Source of the DNA: Symbiodinium natans
Taxonomy: Eukaryota; Sar; Dinophyceae; Suessiales; Symbiodiniaceae
Assembly: GCA_905221605.1 (NCBI GenBank)
Contig: CAJNDS010002479.1
Coordinates: 765,001-829,000 of the forward strand
Direction of reading: 5' to 3'
DNA: 64,000 nucleotides
The translations under genes were made by a program, and so were the position numbers. Under the pieces are notes generated by a model that was not told the DNA's origin, searched no databases, and worked only from the letters and a program-made list of their open reading frames with translations. How positions within the stretch are numbered: the stretch's first letter is position 1; each line of letters starts with the position of its first letter. This document shows, piece after piece, positions 9,669 through 18,956 of this stretch.

Positions 9669-10724
9669 CTGCGGCAAACAAGTGGTACGGAAGCAACTGT
9701 GGTGACTGTGGTATGCACGAAGGACAGCGTCGAGCGATAAGACGTCCGGTTGTGGCACAAGGAGTGCGCCTTGAAGCGCCTGGAGGGTCTCGGGGCAAGC
9801 GCGGTTATGTTCAGGTCGAGTCCTTTGAGGTGGGTGTGGGAGCAGTGGCCCTTCAGCCTGAAGCGCAGGGGCAAGAACTAAGCTGCCATCATCAAACTTG
9901 CGGTGGCCAGCCCCAGGGGCAGGACAAGTGGCGCAGCCCCTATCAAGCAGGACCTGTTTGCAGCTAGGTGCGGCGAAGTTTTTGAGACAAGCAGGACACT
10001 GCGACTGCGCCGTTAAACGGCGCTCCGCAGCGACTACTCGGGGGTCATGAAAGGAAACCTGGCAAACCCCGCAGACCTCCTTAGCCTCATCTTCTTGGCT
10101 AGTAGGACACAGCGCGCCATTGTTGAGGAGATGACGAAGGATCAGACCAAGATGCCTGTCGATGCAGTGTGTCGGGCTTGCGAAACCAGGCTTTTCCACT
10201 GGCCGGGCCTGTCGCGGACAGAAAAGAGGATATATGCTCCCAGTCGTGCGGTATGGTCGGCTCCTTACCCCTAGTGGCAAGTGTGAGGCGAAGCCAGTCG
10301 AGTGAAGAGCTGACATCAAGCCAGCTGGCTTCGTAGTGGATGACAGCCCACGCTTCCTGGATGTCAGCACGACAAACGGAAACAAAATGACGGAGCCGGG
10401 CAAGGTCAGCTCCACGTCGTCGTCAATCCACCGGCCGAGGTCGCCCGTGAGGCAGCGGGCCGCACTGTATAGAGTGATTATGAAACTATTGTAAGTTGTG
10501 AAGATTGTGTCACTGCTTGATGCCAGGCTCTGATGATCATCCTTGAGCGCCTCGAAGGCCAACCGGATGGCCGCAGCTACTGTGTCCCAGAAGAGTGGCT
10601 GCAGGCGCATCTTGCGTGCCGAATTCAGAGTCGCTGGGGGGCCGGGGAGGGAAGCCGTGCAAAATCGCGCTCCCGCCTCGGCGCGGTGCGTTTTGGACAC
10701 AATCATGTGCCCGAATCTCACCAT
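9513..10724 (-). pseudogene. possible retroelement ORF fragment with Cys-rich fingers
   Basis: A 403-codon minus frame is the longest ORF in the window. In its middle it reads CGVCQVSFHDPRVVAAERRL and then CPACLKNFAAPSCKQVLLDR followed by GCATC, that is paired CxxC motifs with an F eight or so residues on. This resembles the degenerate zinc-finger region downstream of reverse transcriptase in non-LTR elements of dinoflagellate genomes (family knowledge, recalled not searched). The reading drifts frame near the 3' end, where 9331-9591 continues in another frame. No reverse transcriptase core is visible. It may be a decayed fragment, and part of the signal could instead belong to + strand exons. 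Confidence 0.35.
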
Positions 10725-10739
10725 TCACCATACAACATA

Positions 10740-10975
10740 TAATACCCCCCTTAACTCCCTGTAAACTCTATAACCTAAACTTAGACCCCCAACCCTGAAC
10801 CCAGCAACCCCGCGCCGGCGTAATTCTTACTTGCTTTCCGTCGCTGGCGGAGCAAACAGAGGAAGGTAACCAAGGATTGCCAAAGTCTGACCCGTTTTCT
10901 GCGTTTTGCAGAGCAAGCAGAGGAAGGCATCATGATCATCGTGTATGTCTAACTTGTTTCGCACGTTCCATGCCA
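10740..10975. other. unique spacer with a duplicated 20-bp motif
   Basis: GAGCAAACAGAGGAAGG and GAGCAAGCAGAGGAAGG lie about 68 bp apart. The first is followed by GTAACC and the second preceded by TTTTGCAG, so they look like a duplicated splice junction. No clear gene. Confidence 0.5.
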
Positions 10976-10976
10976 T

Positions 10977-11546
10977 GTGATGCCGTGCGAGATGTGCTAT
11001 AGAGCTATGAGAATCCGTGGCGGTGTAGTGCCATCAGGTGGACTATGCAGCGGAAACGCTGCTGGCGGCGTCCAGCCGCGGGGAGGTCCTTGGCGGTGCC
11101 ACGCTTGGGTTTTGCCCCTGCGGCGTGGTGGTGAAGGAGGTAGGTGCCATCAGCGGGCACGGAGGAAGAACGGCGCTGCTTGCAGCAAACGCATCGTTTG
11201 CGCGTCGCAGCGATGCCTGCTACCTCCTGCTGTCGCGGGTCGACTCGGACGCCGCACGCTTTTGGGGTCACGGTGGCTGCCTGCCACCCCTTCGTTGGGG
11301 ATGGCTTGCCTAACAACCACTGCCCCGAGCGGCAGTCCGAGTTGGCCGCGCAGCTCCACCACGAAGCTCAAGGCCTGCTCACGGAGGCCGGGTTCTGAGC
11401 AAGACAGAAAGGAGGTCTTTTTTGAGGGAGGCGAGCTCAGGATGGTACGACCGACAGTGCGCACGAGGCGGGCCGCCTATTGCAACCCTGGTGCGCAAGT
11501 CGCAATCTACGGCTTTGAAGTTGAAACCGCTCGTCTTGAGCCTTAA
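10977..11546 (+). CDS. coding-like GC-rich region, frame uncertain
   Basis: All three + frames are open over long parts. One 189-codon frame runs to RTRRAAYCNPGAQVAIYGFE near its end. Another frame carries LGGATLGFCPCGVVVKEVGA and a third CHPFVGDGLPNNHCPERQ. The minus strand is open as well. This may be a frameshifted gene fragment or several exons. Product unknown. Confidence 0.35.
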   Translation: MMPCEMCYRAMRIRGGVVPSGGLCSGNAAGGVQPRGGPWRCHAWVLPLRRGGEGGRCHQRARRKNGAACSKRIVCASQRCLLPPAVAGRLGRRTLLGSRWLPATPSLGMACLTTTAPSGSPSWPRSSTTKLKACSRRPGSEQDRKEVFFEGGELRMVRPTVRTRRAAYCNPGAQVAIYGFEVETARLEP

Positions 11547-11638
11547 AACCCTACAAACCTTAGAAACCCTAAAAACCCTAGAAACCCTAAAAACCCTAGA
11601 AACCCTAAAAGCCCTATAAATCCTCTAGACCCTTTTAG

Positions 11639-11702
11639 GATCCCAAGATGAAGCCCTTCTTCGCCAAGGGATCCTGCTTTGCACCCCCGAGGACCTTGCT
11701 TA
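11639..11702 (+). CDS. candidate exon
   Basis: After a TTTTAG acceptor, reads GSQDEALLRQGILLCTPEDL then a stop. TTTAGGG follows. Unknown product. Confidence 0.5.
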
Positions 11703-11815
11703 GAGGGCGTAGGGGGTTTAGGGTTTAGGGTTTAGAGTTTGAGGCTTAGGATTTAGATTTCTTGGTTTCGGGTTTGAGGAAGTCTCCTAAAGGGACTCTT
11801 ATTTTGCCCCAACAG

Positions 11816-11905
11816 GCCCCAAAGACATTCCTGCAGCCATGTCACAGGGGCTCAAATGAGTCTCCGAAGATACTTCGTCCACACGGCTCCGAAACCCTGG
11901 TCACC
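11816..11905 (+). CDS. candidate exon, 30 codons, good splice sites
   Basis: The acceptor TTGCCCCAACAG follows a pyrimidine run and the donor is GTAAGC. Exactly 90 nt, reading APKTFLQPCHRGSNESPKIL then RPHGSETLVT. Confidence 0.65.
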
Positions 11906-12239
11906 GTAAGCCCTAAACTTTTAAACCCTAAACCCCAAACCCTTCGGTTAAAGGATGCTCGAAGGGATAGGAAAGGACCCAAGCCCTTGCTAACTCCAAG
12001 AGAGTTCCCTAAATCACAAGCCCCCCCCCCCTCTCTGTCTCCCAGGGTCCCTTGCAAGGTTCCTCCTTTAACCCTAAGCCCCCTTAAACCCTAAACTGTC
12101 AACCCTAAACTCGAACCTGACAATCCTAAACCATCCTAAACCCTAAGTCTTCAACTGTCAACTCAAGCCCTATTCCTAAACCCTAAACCCCAAACCCTAG
12201 ACCCCTACACGTGTGGACCGATCCCCTGATCTTTGGCAG

Positions 12240-12302
12240 GTCTTCGCTTTTGCAGACCGGCTCCCCGCCATGAAACGGTCGCGTTCAGGGTATTTCGTGT
12301 CT
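12240..12302 (+). CDS. candidate exon
   Basis: Reads VFAFADRLPAMKRSRSG; it lies between CCCTAAA (upstream) and TTTAGGG (downstream). Confidence 0.5.
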
Positions 12303-12984
12303 GTAGGCCTTTAGGGTTTTAAGGTTTTAGGGTTTAGGGTTTACGGTTTAGGATTTGGGTCTCTCTTTTTTTTGGCTGGAGGGGTAGGGTGGGGTAGGCG
12401 GGTTCGGGGGGGCTTGAGTTTGGGGTTTAGGGGTTTAGGGGTTCGCGGCATGCGGTAGCCTGTATACCTATAGATACAAAGCGAACCCAAAACCCAAAAT
12501 CCCGAAGCGAACCCCCAAAACCACCCTAAAAACCCCACCCAAATCCCTAAAAGAAGAAACCTAAAGGCCAAAGCCCGAAGCCCAAAAGCCCAAAAGCCCT
12601 AAACCCTAAAACCCCAACACCCTAATCCCTCAAAAAGAAACCTAAACGCCTACGCTCTAAGCCAATGCCCTAGTCCCAAAAAATTTTCCTAAAGGCATAA
12701 AGCCGAAGCCCCACGGGCTAGGGTTTAGGGTTTAGGGTTCAGGGTTTCGGGTTTAGGGTTTAGGGTTTAGGTTTAGGGTGTAGGGTTTAGGGGTTTAGAG
12801 TTTAGGGCTTAGGGTTTAGGGTTTAGGGTATAAACCCTGAGTCCTAGAACCCTAGCCATCGCAAGTCAATGAAGCAACACACGGTAGTGCTCAGGCTGGC
12901 AAACTGATCATGTGCTGCAAGCTCTGTGTGCGAGGAAGTCGCAACATCGCAGCGGTAGCCGAACCGCAAGCCCTAAACCCTAAG

Positions 12985-13066
12985 CTCCCGCCTGTACACG
13001 CAGCTTACACAATTTTGCAAGAAGCGCCTTGCGCGACGGCTTCTTGCGCAACACCAAGATCGCAAG
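12985..13066 (+). CDS. candidate exon, basic helix-like
   Basis: One frame reads LYTQLTQFCKKRLARRLLAQ followed by HQDRK. A second frame is also open here (PPVHAAYTILQEAP), so the frame is not certain. Confidence 0.45.
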
Positions 13067-13165
13067 TGCCCCCCCTCAAACCGTAAGGCCGTAACCCCAA
13101 ACCCTGAACCCTAAAGCCTATTAGAGTTAAGGGGTATCTTACAGTGTACTGTATATGTACACAGA

Positions 13166-13255
13166 TCCGCAGAAGTTGAGAAATCTCTGGCGCTAAGAGC
13201 TCTGCTCGCCGAAGTTGAGAAGTCTCTGGAGCCGAACAGGACTCATATAGCTTGG
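13166..13255 (+). CDS. candidate exon with duplicated AEVEKSL motif
   Basis: Reads AEVEKSLALRALLAEVEKSL then EPNRTHIAW; the repeated AEVEKSL comes from an imperfect roughly 42-nt tandem duplication and has coiled-coil-like spacing. hpA begins directly downstream at 13269. Confidence 0.5.
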
Positions 13256-13268
13256 AAGTTCAAGAATT

Positions 13269-13359
13269 TGTCCCCCCTTACACGAACGGTCCTTCATCGG
13301 TTTCTTATACAGGGCACTATAGTCCAAATTCAGGACTGAAAGTTTAAGGGGGAACATCC
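13269..13359. mobile_element. hpA palindromic element, copy 2
   Basis: GTCCCCCCTTACAC at the left is matched by TTTAAGGGGGAACATCC at the right. The interior is diverged. Confidence 0.6.
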
Positions 13360-13409
13360 CAAGTTTCAGGTTTAGGGTGTATAGGGTTTAGGGATTTAGG
13401 GTTTTGGAT

Positions 13410-13460
13410 CTAGGGCTCTCGGCAAGGTTCGATCCCATGCTGCCTTTGCCCCAGCGCGTC
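13410..13460 (+). CDS. candidate exon
   Basis: Reads GLSARFDPMLPLPQRVR between telomere-like sequence and hpA copy 3. Confidence 0.4.
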
Positions 13461-13477
13461 AGGGTTTGTAGGGTTGA

Positions 13478-13580
13478 GATGTTCCCCCTTATACTAACAG
13501 TCGTTAATCGGGATTATAGTACCCCCCCCCCCCCCTATTATAAATTCCTATCAAGGACAGTTAGCCTAAGGGGATGTTTC
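13478..13580. mobile_element. hpA palindromic element, copy 3
   Basis: GATGTTCCCCCTTATACTAA at the left, AGGGGATGTTTC at the right. A poly-C run sits in the loop. Confidence 0.65.
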
Positions 13581-13587
13581 TTGAGGT

Positions 13588-13680
13588 TTCAGGATTTGTT
13601 CAGGTTCGGGTTGGCGGCGCAAACCGCACCTTGCTTCTGTCTTATGGGGGCTTGGAGGTCCCATACTACCTTCACCCTGG
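13588..13680 (+). CDS. candidate exon
   Basis: After a TTTCAG acceptor one frame reads FVQVRVGGANRTLLLSYGGL then EVPYYLHPG. Two other frames are open too, including one that continues to 13902. Confidence 0.5.
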
Positions 13681-13908
13681 TTGACCAAAATCAGCCCTGT
13701 TGGGACCTTACGTCGATTCGGAAGTTCAGGCAGTGGTAGTATAGGATCCCATGAGAGTGCTGTGAAGGTGCTGGGATGGTTGTGCATCACACGCACACAC
13801 ACACACACACCTAGGGTACAGACCTTGGGTTGCGCACGTCCTCGAAGCATCAGCCTAATGGTTATGGCTTCACACCGGTCCTCGGCTATGTGCAAGCAGT
13901 GAAATTGC

Positions 13909-13967
13909 AAGGGCAGCCATGCCAACCGGCGACGCCTGCGACCCAAACATCAGTGCCCATGGGGCCC
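13909..13967 (+). CDS. candidate exon
   Basis: Reads ARAAMPTGDACDPNISAHGA. It abuts a degenerate hpB element (13968-14068), whose left arm supplies GTAGC. Confidence 0.5.
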
Positions 13968-14068
13968 ATACTCGAAGGGTAGCAATAATAAGTAACCCAT
14001 ACTAGAACCTTAACTGGTTAACGATAGTTATATCCCCACTTATAGCTATCCACGACCTTCAAGAGCAC
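13968..14068. mobile_element. hpB palindromic element, degenerate
   Basis: CTCGAAGGGTAGC at the left is matched by GCTATCCACGACCTTCAAGAG at the right. Confidence 0.55.
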
Positions 14069-14116
14069 CCTCACTACCAGCTTGCGACTCCGACATCGCC
14101 CTGCTCCCATGCCCCC

Positions 14117-14226
14117 TCATAAAGACCCTTCAAGTGGGTGTTTACTTAAATGAGGGACCCCTAAATATACCCCCAAATAGCGGGACTCCCTCATAATAAG
14201 GACCTTCATAAGGTACCCTAATTTCG
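14117..14226. mobile_element. hpE palindromic element
   Basis: Family markers are present: CAAATAGCGGGACTCCCTCA, TAAGGACCTTCATAAGGTAC and the end CTAATTTCGGAAACCACC. Confidence 0.65.
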
Positions 14227-14462
14227 GAAACCACCAAATGCCCCCTGCGCCTCCAGTTTGCCTTCCATCGTCCCTGCCTCCAACTATCACGCTCTCGGTG
14301 GGATCTCGGGCAATCTTCAACCCTAAATGTTCAACCCTACAGTCGCACCTGCACCTTCAGCAACACCCTAGAGCCTTCAACCCTAAACCCTAAGCCCTAA
14401 GCCCTAAGCCCTAAACCGTAAGCCCTAAACCCCAGAGCCCTCAACCCCTTCCTGTGACTTAG

Positions 14463-14546
14463 GTGCCACTTGGCGAGAAGTGTCGAGGCGGCTGGCGGCT
14501 GGCTGCACGCCTCCCGTCCGAAGCTCCAAAAACTCGGGGAGAGCGG
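14463..14546 (+). CDS. candidate exon, consensus donor, 84 nt
   Basis: CTTAG acceptor and GTGAGTG donor at 14547. Reads GATWREVSRRLAAGCTPPVR then SSKNSGRA. CCCTAAA-type repeat precedes it and a long TTTAGGG tract follows. Among the best splice-site pairs of the first 20 kb. Confidence 0.65.
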
Positions 14547-14579
14547 GTGAGTGCTCCCTACAAGGAGGGTTTGTCAACC

Positions 14580-14762
14580 TTATTAGGGTTTAGGGTTTAG
14601 GGTTTAGGGTTTAGGGTTTAGGGCCATGCGGACTGTCACGAAGCGGTTTAGGGTTTAGGGTTTAGGGTTTAGGGTTTAGGGTTTAGGGTTTAGGGTTTAG
14701 GGTTTAGGGTTTAGGGTTTAGGGTTTAGGGTTTAGGGTTTAGGGTTTAGGGTTTAGGGTTTA
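14580..14762. repeat. long interstitial telomere tract, G-rich
   Basis: More than 20 TTTAGGG units, interrupted once at about 14624-14646. It sits inside a split hpG-like element (CTACAAGGAGG at 14558 and GGGGCCCCGTTACT at 14763). Confidence 0.95.
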
Positions 14763-14872
14763 GGGGCCCCGTTACTATGCACACTATAGTTAAGGAACTT
14801 AGAACCTAACTTAGGGTCCGTATGACTCAATTTAGGGCCCTTAAAACGCTACTTATAACTGGGGAGGGCTAG
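14763..14872. mobile_element. hpG element, left end split by telomere tract
   Basis: GGGGCCCCGTTACTATGCAC through ATAACTGGGGAGGG matches hpG copies at 37090-37216 and 18533-18600. The outer CTACAAGGAGG arm lies before the telomere tract. Confidence 0.55.
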
Positions 14873-14933
14873 GTTCAGGCTTTAGTACGTTCAGGGCGTA
14901 GGAAAGTGACACAGTTAATCTTGGTAGTGCATG

Positions 14934-15025
14934 CAGTGGTACCCTTTTGCCGTTTTTTGGTGGTCTATCTTCCCTTATGAAGTACTCAACCCCCTTCTAA
15001 ACCGGTTACTAGACTGCGCTGCCCA
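14934..15025. mobile_element. hpC palindromic element
   Basis: CAGTGGTACCCTTTTGCCG at the left and GGTTACTAGACTGCGCTGCC at the right; hpC arms elsewhere read CCAGTAGTACCC and GGCTACTGGGCTACC. Confidence 0.55.
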
Positions 15026-15029
15026 GTAG

Positions 15030-15100
15030 TAGGGACTGTTTCGTCACATGCAGAGTGATGTTGGGGAGTGATCCCTCTGCCCCAGCATGCCACAGCAGGT
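15030..15100 (+). CDS. candidate exon
   Basis: Reads DCFVTCRVMLGSDPSAPACH. It follows hpC directly. Unknown product. Confidence 0.4.
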
Positions 15101-15261
15101 CCTAGCATGAGAGCATGTACTTTCTGAATGTGCTCGCTGTGGGTCTAATTATCTACTAAACCCCAAAACCCTAAACCCTAAGTTAGGAAACCCTACAGTA
15201 GGTTAGGGTTTAGGGTTCAGAGGTTTAGAGTTCAGGGGTTTCGGATTTAGCGGTTGGGTTA

Positions 15262-15330
15262 TATGGACCCTTCTTCTTTGGGAATTCAGTTCCCCAGGTC
15301 TTGGGCCTCCGCTACGGCAAAGATGCACAG
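15262..15330 (+). CDS. candidate exon, 23 codons
   Basis: Reads YGPFFFGNSVPQVLGLRYGK then DAQ, and ends at a CAG/GTGCCA junction. Acceptor position uncertain. Confidence 0.5.
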
Positions 15331-15361
15331 GTGCCAGGAGGCCGTTTGACTTGAGTCAGAT

Positions 15362-15474
15362 GCTAGGACCCAGAGTAGGCCCTTACTTGCTTTTTTAAGG
15401 GTTTGGGTTTCCTTGTAAATCCCTTTAAACCAATAAGGGCACGCTTTTTCTTCCTGGGTTACTCTTGGGTCTAG
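15362..15474. mobile_element. hpD palindromic element
   Basis: TAGGACCCAGAGTAGGCCCT at the left; GGGTTACTCTTGGGTCTAGG at the right. Family members also lie at 50889, 54243, 55492 and 61690. Confidence 0.75.
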
Positions 15475-15782
15475 GATGCCGTTTGGGCTCAGAAGTTCAG
15501 CAAAGTATTAATCGGGCTTAGGGCTTAGATTCGTTTAGGATGAAGGGTTCATGGGGGTTTCGGGTGCATTTAGGGTGCATTTAGGATTTAGGGTTTGGGG
15601 TTTAGGGCTGTGGGGTGATGGTTTGGGTTGTTGGGGCAGGGGGGAGGCTAGCAAGTAAGGGTGGGTAAGCCCTAAGCCTTAGGCACTCATCAACCCTGAA
15701 CACTTTAACCCTTAAGTGCGTAAACCCTTGAATGCCCAAACCCTTCTCACACTTAACCTCTAAACACTGAACCCCAAAAGTA

Positions 15783-15904
15783 CATGGGTAGCTATAGGTA
15801 AGTTCATGGGCAGCTGTAAGTTGTTAAAAGTAAGGCAAGCCAACATGAAAGCCTTAAAGGGTACTTGCAACACTACATATAACCACCCATGAACCTTCAA
15901 GTAA
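15783..15904. mobile_element. hpB palindromic element
   Basis: CATGGGTAGCTATAGGTAAG at the left, ATAACCACCCATGAACCTTC at the right, plus AAG. Confidence 0.65.
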
Positions 15905-15913
15905 GCCCTTCCC

Positions 15914-15970
15914 TAACTCTCCCGACCAAAAGCAGCAAATTGCACAAGGCTTGGGGAGGCTATTTTGGAG
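15914..15970 (+). CDS. candidate exon
   Basis: Reads NSPDQKQQIAQGLGRLFW up to a GTCCCC donor; follows hpB. Confidence 0.45.
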
Positions 15971-16124
15971 GTCCCCAAAACCCTAGACCCTACACCCTAA
16001 GCCCTACGCCGCATTTAGGGTTCAGCTCGGCTACCCACTAGTATCCTTCTTCCTTTTTAGGGTGCAAGGTTTAGGTTTCCATTGAAGCACTTTGTTCCAC
16101 TTTTCGTTCTTTGGAAGCGTGGAT

Positions 16125-16373
16125 ATGGGATGCAGCAGGGCCATCGGGGGGCGGACGCCGCAGCGCTCGCAGCCCTCGTCTTCGACGAACCCCTCGTCGT
16201 CGAGAGCAGAACCTGTCTGCGCATTCGTCCTCACAGAGGAGTACGAGGATCAGGTGCGAGAGATTCAGGAGGTGCTTAGCCAGCTCTTCGGGCGGGAGAC
16301 GACCATCCGGGTCTATGTGATGTGGCATATGCGCTGCCAGCTTTGTCGAACGCAGCATGGCACTCCGGCATAA
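16125..16373 (+). CDS. possible first exon, N-terminal MGC acylation motif
   Basis: ATG opens 82 codons: MGCSRAIGGRTPQRSQPSSS, a Ser-rich linker, then an acidic helix-like stretch LTEEYEDQVREIQEVLSQLF and MWHMRCQLCRTQHG. MGCxxS is a classical N-myristoylation plus S-palmitoylation motif, so membrane anchoring is plausible. A second frame at 16375-16440 (IRTDGFDAPASEDLSPDETL) may be the continuation after an intron. No family recognised. The minus-strand ORFs here are shadows. Confidence 0.5.
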   Translation: MGCSRAIGGRTPQRSQPSSSTNPSSSRAEPVCAFVLTEEYEDQVREIQEVLSQLFGRETTIRVYVMWHMRCQLCRTQHGTPA

Positions 16374-16811
16374 TGATCCGCACGGATGGCTTCGACGCGC
16401 CCGCAAGCGAAGATCTATCCCCCGATGAGACTCTGAACCTTAAACCCTCTACCCCCCTGACCAAGGATCCTAAACTCTAAACCCAAGCTTCTCGTCAGGG
16501 CTGTCTCAGGGAGTATGTTCCCCCCTAATGACAGGCCTATGCCAGGTGATGTACTATTGGGTTCTGAAAAAAGCGGGGTACCTGCAACCGGGATCATGGT
16601 ATTTAGGGATCTATAAAGAGGGTGCACCCACTCTTTTTGGGAGATTGCCGTGTGGGCACCATAATACTGTCAACACTTTGTACTGTTATACCTTAGGTTA
16701 CCCCTTTGGCCTACTTATACTTACCCATGAAGCTTCAAGTAAAGGGCTTTAGGGTTGAGGGCTTCAGCTAGACCACCTAACCCCTAAACCCCTATTCTCC
16801 TAACCCCTAGC

Positions 16812-16890
16812 CGTAAACCCTAAACCCTAAACCCTAAACCCTAAACCCTAGCCCTAAACCCTAAACCCTAAACCCTCAACCCTAAACCCT
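16812..16890. repeat. interstitial telomere tract, C-rich
   Basis: About ten CCCTAAA units directly upstream of the candidate exon at 16896. Confidence 0.9.
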
Positions 16891-16895
16891 ATTCA

Positions 16896-17014
16896 GAGAA
16901 CAACCTTCCGGGAGCCCTTTTCTCCAGGACACCCGGAAGCAAGTGGCGACGCCTCACATCGGGACACGCCCCTCCTCTCAGAATGTGCTTCCTACTATTT
17001 GGGTAGTTCTCTAA
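16896..17014 (+). CDS. candidate exon
   Basis: The frame is open from FREPFSPGHPEASGDASHRD through TPLLSECASYYLGSS. A GT donor may be used at TTTGG/GTAGTT. Followed by hpC. Confidence 0.5.
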
Positions 17015-17140
17015 ATTACTACGATGCCCAGTAGTGCCCTTATTCCCCTTTTTTGGGGGATTAGGTTCCCTTATAAACCCCTTTAAGCAAAAAAGGGTAC
17101 CCTTTTTTATCCTGGGTTACTGAGCATCCTAGATTAGGGT
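17015..17140. mobile_element. hpC palindromic element (subtype 2)
   Basis: TACGATGCCCAGTAGTGCCC at the left; GGGTTACTGAGCATCCTAG at the right. A very similar copy is at 31221-31335. Confidence 0.7.
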
Positions 17141-17374
17141 CCCTTTTTGGGATCCTTTTTTAAAAGGGTGCCGCCTTATAAGGGGTACCCCAAAATGGGC
17201 CGTAATTTCTCAGAATGGGTTTTCTACTAGTTGTTGAAACACAAACAACACCATATTTAAAACAAACTAGACAAGTTGATAAATTAATAAATGTAAATAC
17301 ATAATGATCCCTTTTTTTCTCTTAACTATAAGGAATAATAGTTCTCAGTGTTTTTTTTGGGGGGGGTCTTGAGC

Positions 17375-17480
17375 AATTGGTAGCATCGGTTGCGCGTTTT
17401 GTTCCTCATTAGGGAAATTGAGGGGTATGGCGCGAATTCTTGACCTCCAAACCGGAATCTACAGGCGCCGCTGTTGTCCT
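17375..17480 (+). CDS. candidate exon
   Basis: Reads IGSIGCAFCSSLGKLRGMAR then ILDLQTGIYRRRCC. The region 17205-17370 upstream is AT-rich with no visible gene. Confidence 0.45.
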
Positions 17481-17723
17481 TAAACCCTAACCTCAACCCT
17501 AAACCATGTGTGCTTCACACTCGGATGCAGGATGACCCAGAGCACTTTAAGCCCTAAAACCTTAAACCCTAAAGCCCAAGGTGCACAGCTCGAGGCGCAC
17601 ATCCCTAAACCCTGAACCCGAACCCTGAACCCTGAACCCTGAACCCTGAACCCTGAACCCTGAACCCTGAACCCTAAACCCTAAACCCTAAACCCTAAAC
17701 CCTAAACCCTAAACCCTAAACCT

Positions 17724-17820
17724 TACTTAGGGGCTGTCGAGTTCAGATTGTCTCCCAGGTGGCACTTCCAGGATAAGGCTCGCCCATGCCTGTCCGCATC
17801 TTTACTCCCCAACATTTCAG
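17724..17820 (+). CDS. candidate exon between inverted telomere tracts
   Basis: Open across VEFRLSPRWHFQDKARPCLS then ASLLPNISG. (CCCTGAA)n and (CCCTAAA)n lie upstream (17600-17722), TTTAGGG downstream. Confidence 0.55.
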
Positions 17821-17994
17821 GGCTTGGGTTTTTGACTTTTGAGGTTTAGGGTCTAGGGTTTAGGGTTTAGGGTTTAGGGTTCAGGGTTTAGGAAAGTAGA
17901 GGGCTAGACCTCAAAAACCCTAGAGTCTAAGCCCTAAGCCCTAAGAGGTCAGCCCCGAACCCTGAACCCATGCCAAGCTCTCAGCCCTACGCAA

Positions 17995-18113
17995 CCCCCA
18001 CCCCCCCCACCGGGTTGTACCCCTGTTTATTGTTGTTGAAGGTCGGAAGAAGAAGTTGTTGAAGGGCTTCCTGCATGAGCATGCGGTCCTCCAAGTCTTC
18101 TGGCTGTTTCTTG
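17995..18113 (+). CDS. candidate exon flanked by hpI donor
   Basis: CTCTCAG acceptor, and ends TTTCTTG before GTAGGG, which is also the first base of hpI. Reads ALRNPHPPHRVVPLFIVVEG then RKKKLLKGFLHEHAVLQVFW. Unknown product; a basic cluster sits between two hydrophobic stretches. Confidence 0.65.
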
Positions 18114-18195
18114 GTAGGGAATGAGGGAAGGAGGTACCCTATAGAATCCCTTCAAGGGTACATAAAGGGCCCTAGTTCCCTCATTCCCTACTAAG
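18114..18195. mobile_element. hpI palindromic element forming intron 5' end
   Basis: GTAGGGAATGAGGGA at the left and TCCCTCATTCCCTAC at the right are exact inverted arms. The left arm begins with the GT donor of the preceding exon; an AG (GAACCAG) follows at about 18202. Confidence 0.75.
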
Positions 18196-18218
18196 AACCA
18201 GGGGGTCTTTCCTTGAAT

Positions 18219-18336
18219 TTGGCGGGCCAGTGGTGCCGTTTTGCCTTTTTTTGCTGTTTTTTTGGTACTAGTTTCTTTTGAAAGAAACCACTCACAAAAA
18301 AGGGCAGCCTTATTATAATACGGCTACTGGACTACC
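18219..18336. mobile_element. hpC palindromic element
   Basis: GGGCCAGTGGTGCC at the left; ACGGCTACTGGACTACCAAG at the right. Acceptor-like CTACCAAG is followed by an open segment (18345-18466). Confidence 0.65.
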
Positions 18337-18344
18337 AAGGAAAG

Positions 18345-18466
18345 GAATAGGGCCAGGGGTTTGTTGGGTGGACCCCAAGAATGTCTAAGCAAAAAACCTC
18401 CAAACGAGTGGGATGTCTTGTGGGGCCTCAGGAGGTGGGAAGGTCGCTTGTGCACACTAGTCTAAT
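18345..18466 (+). CDS. candidate exon after hpC
   Basis: All three frames are open; the most protein-like reads LLGGPQECLSKKPPNEWDVL then WGLRRWEGRL. Exon likely, frame uncertain. Confidence 0.45.
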
Positions 18467-18759
18467 GGTTTACTTAGGGTTTAGGGTTTAGGGTTAGGGT
18501 TTAGGGTTTAGGATTTAGGGTAATGTGGGCTTACAAGGAGGGGCCCCCTTACTCTACTAACTCTGGTTAAGGGGCTTATTTATTCTAATTTAGCTACGTA
18601 TATCTTGTTTCTTACTCAATCGAAGGTCAGAAACATGGGCCCCAAATACCCTTGGCCTTAGGGGGGGGGGACAGGGGTCGGAGGGGGGTCGGAGGGGGCG
18701 GGGTGGGAGACCTGCAATATCAAGATCGACAGCATATTTTTTCAGTTGTGTACTTCTTA

Positions 18760-18840
18760 TGTACATGTATACGTATATGTATATGTACATGTACATGTAT
18801 ATGTATATGTATATGTAGATGTAGATGTATATGTATATGA
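18760..18840. repeat. microsatellite TATATG/TACATG
   Basis: Hexamer-like TATATG repeats. ORFs through it on both strands are artefacts. Confidence 0.85.
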
Positions 18841-18956
18841 TGCAAGGCCTACAGCCAATGGCTAGGGCTCCATCGACCTTGAACTGCCACATCGGCTCAG
18901 CTTGCAGAGACTGGGGGTTTTTAGGGTTAGGGTTTAGGGTGGTTTAGGGACCTGGT

